DNA of 33,618 nt. Source: an uncultured Pelagibacteraceae bacterium (GTDB lineage Bacteria > Pseudomonadota > Alphaproteobacteria > Pelagibacterales > Pelagibacteraceae). The stretch is taken from positions 1 through 33,618 of the forward strand of contig CACGJS010000006.1 of assembly GCA_902573385.1 (NCBI GenBank). Reading direction: 5' to 3'. A program made the translations under genes and the position numbers. Under the pieces are notes generated by a model. The model was not told the DNA's origin. It did not search any database and was given only the letters and a program-made list of their open reading frames with translations. The first letter of the stretch is position 1, and the number at the start of each line of letters is the position of its first letter. Positions 26,979 to 33,618 of the stretch are shown here, one piece after another.

Positions 26979-27993
26979 AAAAATTAAAATTCATATTAAA
27001 AATAATCATGGACGCGCAGGTACTTTCCCTTGTGATTTAGAAGGAGAAAAAAATTTTACTATAACTCAAAATCATCTTGAAAAAGTCTTAGAAAATGAAC
27101 CAGAGATAAAAAAAAAAGTAGAGTTTTTTATTGATTGGGACGAAGATAACTTTAATTCATCTATGACTAATTCAGAAATTTTACTTACTTATGATTTTCC
27201 AACAACAAATCTTAAAAAAATAGCACCACATTTAAAATGGATACATTGTACAGCAGCAGGAGTTGAACACTTATCACCTTTTAACTGGGCATTTGATGGA
27301 TTAATTATAACCAATAGTAGTGGAGTTCACTCTAAAAAAGCTGGAGAATATGGATTGATGAGTGTTTTGATGCTTCAAAACCATATGCCAAAAATTATTA
27401 CAAATCAAAAAAATAAAAAATTTGTGTCTTTGTTTAGCAACCCAATAAAGGATAGAAATATTGTCCTTGTTGGGACAGGTTCTTTAGGATCTTCAATGGC
27501 TAAACTATTAAAGCCACTTGGTGCTAATGTCATAGGTGTAAATAAAAAAGGAAATTCTGTAGAAGGTTGTTCTAAAATTATAACAATTGAAAAATTAGAT
27601 ACTGTTCTTCCTGAAGCAGATATTTTGTATTTGGCACTACCTGAAACTCCAGAAACTAAAAATTTAATTGATAGAAAAAGATTAGATTTATTAAAATCAT
27701 CTTGTGGAATTGTAAACATTGGTCGTCAATCAGTATTGGATTATGAAGTATTATGTGAAAAGCTTAATAAAGGTGAAATAGCAGGTGCAATACTTGATGT
27801 GTTTACTCAAGAACCTATTGAAAATAATTCCAAATTTTGGCATACACCTAATCTCGTAATTACACCGCACGTATCATCGGACGACAATGGTAACTATGTA
27901 AAAATGACACTTGATTTATTTGTAAAAAATTTAAAACTTTTTATAGAAAAAAAAGAGTTAATCAATCAAATTGATAAAGATTTGGGCTATTAG
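26956..27993 (+). CDS. D-isomer-specific 2-hydroxyacid dehydrogenase
   Basis: GTGSLGSSMAKLLKPLGANVIGVN Rossmann motif, LPETPETKNLID, NIGRQSVLDYEVL, ITPHVSS. GTG start in a different frame overlapping the end of the Rieske gene. Confidence 0.85.
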   Translation: MEILTENKKIKIHIKNNHGRAGTFPCDLEGEKNFTITQNHLEKVLENEPEIKKKVEFFIDWDEDNFNSSMTNSEILLTYDFPTTNLKKIAPHLKWIHCTAAGVEHLSPFNWAFDGLIITNSSGVHSKKAGEYGLMSVLMLQNHMPKIITNQKNKKFVSLFSNPIKDRNIVLVGTGSLGSSMAKLLKPLGANVIGVNKKGNSVEGCSKIITIEKLDTVLPEADILYLALPETPETKNLIDRKRLDLLKSSCGIVNIGRQSVLDYEVLCEKLNKGEIAGAILDVFTQEPIENNSKFWHTPNLVITPHVSSDDNGNYVKMTLDLFVKNLKLFIEKKELINQIDKDLGY

Positions 27994-28026
27994 AGATTAA
28001 ATTAAGTTAATTAAAATTTAAGTAAG

Positions 28027-28683
28027 CTAGTTTTCTTTTGAATTTAACATTCTAAAAGTATTAATAAAATCAGGTCTTAAAATATATTCTGAATGTCTTT
28101 GATGCTTAATTTTCTTTAAAACATCTAAACCAAATAAAACTTTACCAACAGGAGTATATTCTCCCTCAAATAATGGTTCGTCTTGTAATAAAATAAAAAA
28201 CTGACTATCTTCAGTATCATTTTTAAAAGTTCTAGCTAAACCAACACTTCCTTTAGTATAATTAAATTCATTATCTATTTCTGATTTAATAGTGCCTAAT
28301 CCAGATTTACCATTACCAATTTTTCCATAATCTAGGGAATTTTTTTTTCCAAACTCTAAGTCTCCAGCTTGAACTAATTTATCTTTAATTACTCTATGAA
28401 ATGCTACATTATTATAAGCATTAGATTTGATTAAAGTTTTAAATCTTTTAACTCCATTTGGTGAGATTTCTGGATAAAGTTCTATAATTACATTCCCACA
28501 AGGAACATTTAAAATTGCAATATTGTCTGGGTTTTTAAAATTAATATTATTGGGATCATAATTTTTAACAAATAAACATCTATTCTTAATCACAAAATAT
28601 GTACAAAAAGTAGTAATTCCTAATAAAACTAAAAAAAATAAAATAATTTTTTCTGATGTGGATGCTTTAATTTTTTTAATCAT
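28027..28683 (-). CDS. Membrane-anchored cyclophilin-type peptidyl-prolyl isomerase
   Basis: N-terminal TM segment; AFHRVIKDKLVQAGD, SVGLARTFKNDTEDSQFFILLQDEPLFEGEYTPVGKVLFG. Confidence 0.88.
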   Translation of the reverse strand: MIKKIKASTSEKIILFFLVLLGITTFCTYFVIKNRCLFVKNYDPNNINFKNPDNIAILNVPCGNVIIELYPEISPNGVKRFKTLIKSNAYNNVAFHRVIKDKLVQAGDLEFGKKNSLDYGKIGNGKSGLGTIKSEIDNEFNYTKGSVGLARTFKNDTEDSQFFILLQDEPLFEGEYTPVGKVLFGLDVLKKIKHQRHSEYILRPDFINTFRMLNSKEN

Positions 28684-29421
28684 TTAGAAAATAAAAGAAT
28701 TATCAATTTTTTTTATCTTATTTTGGATATATAAAATTTTATTGTCTAAAATAGGGTCTAGTTTACGAATTAGATCAATTTCTTTTTTTTTTAATAAAAT
28801 TATATGCGAGTAAACTTCTGCCATATCCTCTGAAGCTGTAGATTTTGAATACCCTGTAAAAAAACCTTCTGTTTCATTGTATGTTTCTAAACCTAAGTTT
28901 TCTGTACATGTAGAGCATTCAGCATATTTAAATTCAGAATTGTTAAATTTAAGCCATTCACTTTCATTAAAAAGCTCTTTATATTGATCATTAATAATAT
29001 GAAATACTTCATGATGAATTACTCTTTCAAAATAAGTTTTATTAAATTGTATATCTAGTATTAGTGTTTTCATTATATTGTCGGGGATTCCTGCAGTATT
29101 AATTCCTGAAATTGATAAATTTTCACATAAAACTACATATTTTAAATTAATTTTTCTTAAGAAACTATATGAATATTTATTAAGATTTTTATAAATAATT
29201 TTATATTTATTTTCTAAATCCTCTTTGCTTGGATTTAAGCAAATAATATTTTTCTGAACACCCAATCTAAAAGAACTTGCCGCATAAAAATACTTAAGTT
29301 TATTTTTAGTATTAATTTCATAAATTTCTAAGTTAGGTATCTTAATTAAATTATAGATACTATTTGCTTTCAGAGGTGTAATAAAAAAAATTAATAGAAA
29401 TATAGCTTTAAATAAGTTCAT
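28684..29421 (-). CDS. Putative secreted zinc metallopeptidase-like protein
   Basis: Signal-like N-terminus MNLFKAIFLLIFFITPLKANS; HHEVFHIIND (HExxH) and downstream SEDMAEVYSHI as possible third ligand; CSTC motif. Confidence 0.6.
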   Translation of the reverse strand: MNLFKAIFLLIFFITPLKANSIYNLIKIPNLEIYEINTKNKLKYFYAASSFRLGVQKNIICLNPSKEDLENKYKIIYKNLNKYSYSFLRKINLKYVVLCENLSISGINTAGIPDNIMKTLILDIQFNKTYFERVIHHEVFHIINDQYKELFNESEWLKFNNSEFKYAECSTCTENLGLETYNETEGFFTGYSKSTASEDMAEVYSHIILLKKKEIDLIRKLDPILDNKILYIQNKIKKIDNSFIF

Positions 29422-29478
29422 AATAAGTAATATAGAAGATATTCCAATTCGTAAGAATGTGGTACATTTTATTTATAA

Positions 29479-30447
29479 ATGAAAAAAAAAGAAAGAAATA
29501 AAAATCCAATTGAACCAGTAATGGGAACTAAAGTTCCTAGATATGCAGGTCCAAGTACATTTGCAAGACTACCCGAATTAAGAGACGTTAAGGATTGCGA
29601 TGTAGCTATTGTTGGTATTCCTTTTGACGCTGGAACAAGTTATAGACCTGGTGCTAGATTTGGTCCTCACAGTATTAGACAAGCTTCTAGACAATTAAGA
29701 ACTAATTACCATCCTAATTATGATGTTGAGCCATTCAAGGTTCAACAGGTTGCAGATGCAGGAGATATAACTTGCAACCCATTCAATATTAATGAGGCAA
29801 TTAAGCAGGTAGAAGTAGGAGCTTTAGAACTATTAAATAAAGTTGGTGGAATAATAAGTCTGGGAGGAGATCACACAATAGCTTTTCCATTACTAAGGGC
29901 AATAAACAAAATTAATAATGGTCCTGTAGCACTAGTTCATTTTGATGCTCATTTAGACACTTGGGACACATATTTTGGATCACCCTATACTCATGGAACT
30001 CCTTTTAGAAGAGCTAGAGAAGAAAATTTATTTTTAGATGACGCCTCTATGCATGTTGGAATTAGAGGGCCACTTTATAGTCGTGATGATCTTAAAAATG
30101 ATGCTGATTTTGGATTTAAAATAATTCATTGTGATGAATTTCAAACACAAGGAACAGAAAAAATAGCTGAAAGAATTAGAAAAAGAGTAGGTAATAATCC
30201 TTTATATTTATCAATTGATATAGATGTTTTGGATCCTGCTTTTGCACCAGGAACGGGGACACCCGAAATAGCAGGTATGACAACTAGAGAAATGGTAAAT
30301 GTTTTAAGAGGTTTATCTGGTTTAAACCTTATATCTGCTGATGTAGTTGAAGTTGCACCGGCTTATGATCATGCTGAATTAACTTCTTTAGCCGCTGCGA
30401 CAATAGTTTATGAATTAACCAATTTATTTGCAAAAGTAAAAAGATAA
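29479..30447 (+). CDS. Ureohydrolase (agmatinase/guanidinobutyrase family)
   Basis: GGDHTIAFP, DAHLDTWDT, SIDIDVLDPAFAPGTGTPE metal-binding motifs; HGTPFRRAREE loop more like guanidinobutyrase/guanidino-acid enzymes than agmatinase. Confidence 0.88.
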   Translation: MKKKERNKNPIEPVMGTKVPRYAGPSTFARLPELRDVKDCDVAIVGIPFDAGTSYRPGARFGPHSIRQASRQLRTNYHPNYDVEPFKVQQVADAGDITCNPFNINEAIKQVEVGALELLNKVGGIISLGGDHTIAFPLLRAINKINNGPVALVHFDAHLDTWDTYFGSPYTHGTPFRRAREENLFLDDASMHVGIRGPLYSRDDLKNDADFGFKIIHCDEFQTQGTEKIAERIRKRVGNNPLYLSIDIDVLDPAFAPGTGTPEIAGMTTREMVNVLRGLSGLNLISADVVEVAPAYDHAELTSLAAATIVYELTNLFAKVKR

Positions 30448-30461
30448 GATAATTTCACACC

Positions 30462-31898
30462 ATGATAGACAATAAAAAATTTTATATAAATGGCCAATGG
30501 GTTTCTCCAAAAAAACCAAATGATTTAAAAGTAATAGATCCTTCAACAGAAAAAGAGTGTGCTATTATTTCTATAGGAGGAGTTGAAGATATAAATGATG
30601 CTGTTAGTGCAGCTACTAAAGCTTTTGAAACATGGGCATTCTCTACTAAAGAAGAAAGATTAAAATATTTAGAAGCTCTTTATGAGATATATAAAAAAAG
30701 ATGGGCCGACATGGCTAAAGCTATATCTTTAGAAATGGGTGCACCAATTGATTTTTCAACTCAATTACAAGCAGGAACTGGCGCTAGTCACATCAAATCT
30801 TATATAAAAGTTTTAAAAGAATATACTTTTGAAAAAATATTAGGAGAGCACGCCCCTAATAATAATATTTTGCATGAACCAAAAGGAGTTTGTGCGCTAA
30901 TTACACCATGGAATTGGCCAATGAATCAGACTTGTTTAAAAGTAATTCCTGCTATTGCTGCTGGTTGTACAATGATTCTTAAACCTTCTGAAATAGCGCC
31001 ATTATCATCAATGATTTTAGCTGAAATGATTAATGATATTAAGTTACCAAAAGGAGTATTTAACTTAGTTAATGGAGATGGAGCAGTAACAGGCAATGCA
31101 TTAACAAGTCATCCAGATGTAAATATGATTTCATTTACAGGATCAACTAGAGCAGGTGCTTTAATATCTCAAAATGCAGCTAATGACTTTAAGAGAGTAA
31201 GTTTAGAACTAGGTGGTAAAGGAGCAAACATTATATTTAAAGATGCTGATGCTGAGGCTGTTGAAAGAGGAGCTTTAAGATGCTTTAGAAACACAGGACA
31301 ATCTTGCAACGCACCAACAAGAATGCTAGTCGAAAAATCAATTTACAATGAAACTGTTGAAAGAGTTAAAAAATTTGCTAATTCAATGAAAGTAGATGTA
31401 GCAACTAAAAAAGGTGATCATATTGGTCCAGTAGTGTCAAAAACTCAATTTGATAAAATTCAAAGTTTAATTCAAATTGGTATTGATGAAGGAGCAAAAT
31501 TAGTTGCGGGCGGAACTGGTAAACCAGATGGTTTAGATAAAGGTTATTTTGTTAAACCAACAGCTTTTGCAGATGTTAATAATCAAATGCAAATTGCAAG
31601 AACTGAAATATTTGGGCCAGTTTTATCAATCATACCTTTTGAAACTGAAGAAGAAGCCATAGCTATTGCTAACGATACTCCCTATGGATTATTAAACTTT
31701 ATTCAAACACAAGATCAAGTAAAAGCAAATAGAGTCGCTAGAAAATTACGTTCAGGGATGGTTGATATAAATGGTGCAGGTTTAGCACCTGATGCTCCAT
31801 TTGGTGGGTACAAACATTCAGGTATAGGACGTGAAGCTGGTAAATTAGGCTTGGAAGAATATTTAGAAGTCAAAGCAGTAAGCGGTTGGAATAATTAA
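30462..31898 (+). CDS. NAD(P)-dependent aldehyde dehydrogenase (paralogue of 7331..8764)
   Basis: ITPWNWPMNQ, SFTGSTRAG, SLELGGKGA, NTGQSCNAPTRM, EIFGPVLS; near-colinear with the 7331..8764 product. Confidence 0.95.
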   Translation: MIDNKKFYINGQWVSPKKPNDLKVIDPSTEKECAIISIGGVEDINDAVSAATKAFETWAFSTKEERLKYLEALYEIYKKRWADMAKAISLEMGAPIDFSTQLQAGTGASHIKSYIKVLKEYTFEKILGEHAPNNNILHEPKGVCALITPWNWPMNQTCLKVIPAIAAGCTMILKPSEIAPLSSMILAEMINDIKLPKGVFNLVNGDGAVTGNALTSHPDVNMISFTGSTRAGALISQNAANDFKRVSLELGGKGANIIFKDADAEAVERGALRCFRNTGQSCNAPTRMLVEKSIYNETVERVKKFANSMKVDVATKKGDHIGPVVSKTQFDKIQSLIQIGIDEGAKLVAGGTGKPDGLDKGYFVKPTAFADVNNQMQIARTEIFGPVLSIIPFETEEEAIAIANDTPYGLLNFIQTQDQVKANRVARKLRSGMVDINGAGLAPDAPFGGYKHSGIGREAGKLGLEEYLEVKAVSGWNN

Positions 31899-33085
31899 TT
31901 CAGAATTGAGTTATCTTTTATTCCTTCAAGTAAGTTTAAACACTTTTTAAGTTCATCAAGCACAATATATTCATCTATTTTATGAGCTTGTTCGATTGAG
32001 CCAGGTCCACAGACAACAGTGCTAATTCCAATTTCTTGAAATAATCCTGCTTCAGTTCCAAAAGAAACTACCTGTCTTGAATTATCTCCTGTTAAACTAG
32101 AAATTAATTCACAAGCATCTGATGTTTCATCTCGATCAAACCCGATTATTTCACCAATAATTTTTTTTTCAATTGAAGAATGTGGATAAATTTTTTTCAT
32201 TTCAGGTAAGAGGATTTCATCTGCATATTTATCTAACTCTGAGTTTAAAAATATAGCATCTTCTTTAATTACTGGTCTTGTTTCCCAATTAACATGGCAT
32301 TTGTCAGCGATTACATTATGAGCTATACCACCAAAAATTCCACCTACTGAAAGAGTTGAGTGTGGTGGATCAAAAATAGAATTTTTTGGAGTTCTTTTTT
32401 TTAGTTTCTCTCTTAATTCAATTAATTTACTTACATATCGTGAAGCATATTCTACAGCACTAACTCCTCTATGAGGTGCTGAGCTATGACCAGCTAAACC
32501 TTTAAAATGAGTTGTATACTCATAACATCCTTTGTGAGCGTCTATAATTTTCATATTAGTAGGCTCACCAATAATACAAATCCCATCTTTAATTCCTCTG
32601 TTCTTTAATTCTTCAATTAGAATGGGAGCGCCTTGACAAGCTGTTTCTTCATCAAACGTAAATGAAAAATGTATATCTCTATCTAAATTAGCTTTAGAAT
32701 AAATTGGTGCATAAGCTAAAGTACAAGCAATAAAGCCTTTCATGTCACAAGCACCTCTTCCAAAAAGTTTGTCATTTTTTATAGTTGCTTCAAATGGATC
32801 TGTGGACCAGCCTTTTGAAACAGGAACAACATCAGTATGACCAGATAAAATTATTGGTTTTTTACTGCTAGGTTTTTTTGCTTTTAGGGTTGCAAAAAGA
32901 TTAACTCTTTTTTTTTCATCATCAAAAGTTTTAAACGATGTTGCACCTATTTTTTTTAAAATCTCATCACAATAATTAATTAATAAACTATTATCTTCTC
33001 CAGAAATTGTTTTGAATCCAATTAAATCAGTTAAAATTTTTATCGATTTATCAAATAATTGATCTGAAATATTTTCTGTACTCAT
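31895..33085 (-). CDS. argE: Acetylornithine deacetylase-like M20 peptidase
   Basis: SGHTDVVPVSKGWSTDPFEA, GRGACDMKGFIA, FDEETACQGA, IGEPT, KGLAGHSSAPHRGVSA; ArgE signature. Confidence 0.8.
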   Translation of the reverse strand: MSTENISDQLFDKSIKILTDLIGFKTISGEDNSLLINYCDEILKKIGATSFKTFDDEKKRVNLFATLKAKKPSSKKPIILSGHTDVVPVSKGWSTDPFEATIKNDKLFGRGACDMKGFIACTLAYAPIYSKANLDRDIHFSFTFDEETACQGAPILIEELKNRGIKDGICIIGEPTNMKIIDAHKGCYEYTTHFKGLAGHSSAPHRGVSAVEYASRYVSKLIELREKLKKRTPKNSIFDPPHSTLSVGGIFGGIAHNVIADKCHVNWETRPVIKEDAIFLNSELDKYADEILLPEMKKIYPHSSIEKKIIGEIIGFDRDETSDACELISSLTGDNSRQVVSFGTEAGLFQEIGISTVVCGPGSIEQAHKIDEYIVLDELKKCLNLLEGIKDNSILN

Positions 33086-33112
33086 AAATAAGATCTATTA
33101 TATATTAATTAT

Positions 33113-33454
33113 ATGAAAGAACAAATAACCTATGATATTTTTGATAAAGTAGACATTAGAGTTGGTACTGTGATATCTGTTAAAAAAAATGAAAAAGCAA
33201 GAAAACCATCTTTAGTTATAGAAGTAGATTTTGGAAAAGAAATTGGCATTAAACAATCTTCTGCTCAAATTACCCATTATTACAATGAACACAATTTAAA
33301 AGGTAAACAAGTTATTGGAGTTTGTAATTTTGAAGAAAAGAATATAGCTGGAGTTGTTTCTCAAGTTCTTATTTTAGGATCAATTGATAAGGAAGGAAAA
33401 GTTATATTGGTTCATCCATCACAAGAATCTGAGAATGGTCTCCCAATAGCTTAG
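33113..33454 (+). CDS. csaA: CsaA-like tRNA-binding domain protein
   Basis: DKVDIRVGTVISVKKNEKARKPSLVIEVDFGKEIGIKQSSAQIT, GKQVIGVCNF; about 113 aa, EMAP-II/CsaA fold. Confidence 0.9.
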   Translation: MKEQITYDIFDKVDIRVGTVISVKKNEKARKPSLVIEVDFGKEIGIKQSSAQITHYYNEHNLKGKQVIGVCNFEEKNIAGVVSQVLILGSIDKEGKVILVHPSQESENGLPIA

Positions 33455-33461
33455 TTTTTTT

Positions 33462-33618
33462 ATGCATCCTGAATTATTTTTGTTAATTGGAATTTCATGT
33501 TCTTTAGGTTACACGCCCGGACCAAATAATGCTGTAGCATCTTTTTCAGGTTTTAATTTTGGTATAAAAAAAACAATACCATTAATACTAGGTGTTTGGT
33601 TAGGATATTCAATATTAG
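33462..33618 (+). CDS. N-terminal fragment of a LysE family transporter, truncated by the window end
   Basis: MHPELFLLIGISCSLGYTPGPNNAVASFSGFNFGIKKTIPLILGVWLGYSIL; TPGPNN motif of LysE/RhtB proteins. Confidence 0.8.
   Translation, partial: MHPELFLLIGISCSLGYTPGPNNAVASFSGFNFGIKKTIPLILGVWLGYSIL

Noticed and set aside
26443-27719. Minus-strand ORFs 26443..26643 and 27405..27719
   Set aside because: Antisense to the second Rieske gene and the D-2-hydroxyacid dehydrogenase.
1-33618. CRISPR array, tRNA/rRNA, transposon, prophage or toxin-antitoxin system
   Set aside because: No spaced direct repeats, cloverleaf-like sequence, transposase/integrase, phage structural gene or small TA pair found by reading the ORFs and gaps.

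Overview
AT-rich, tightly packed bacterial chromosomal window with about 30 confident protein genes. Gene style and content suggest a streamlined marine alphaproteobacterium such as the SAR11/Pelagibacterales group; this is an inference, since no rRNA or marker gene is present. I see no tRNA, rRNA, CRISPR, IS element or prophage. The dominant theme is uptake and catabolism of nitrogen-containing osmolytes, quaternary amines and polyamines: (i) a ProXWV-type betaine ABC transporter plus SDR, divergent from a gamma-butyrobetaine-hydroxylase-like dioxygenase; (ii) an EamA/HIBADH-like/ALDH/VOC/GDPD operon, divergent from an EutA-like/ectoine-hydrolase-like (DoeA/EutD)/2OG-oxygenase unit; (iii) a PotADBC-type transporter; (iv) a thiolase/FadN-like beta-oxidation pair; (v) an operon of a CntA/GbcA-like Rieske oxygenase, glyoxalase I, EutQ-like cupin, glutamine-synthetase-like ligase and MetX-like alpha/beta hydrolase, divergent from a second Rieske oxygenase plus D-2-hydroxyacid dehydrogenase; (vi) a guanidino-acid-type ureohydrolase, an ALDH paralogue and an ArgE-like deacetylase. 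The best candidates for something undescribed are operon (v) and the incomplete ectoine-like module in (ii). Two hairpins sit directly downstream of the two binding-protein genes and look like built-in attenuators. All substrate assignments are hypotheses.
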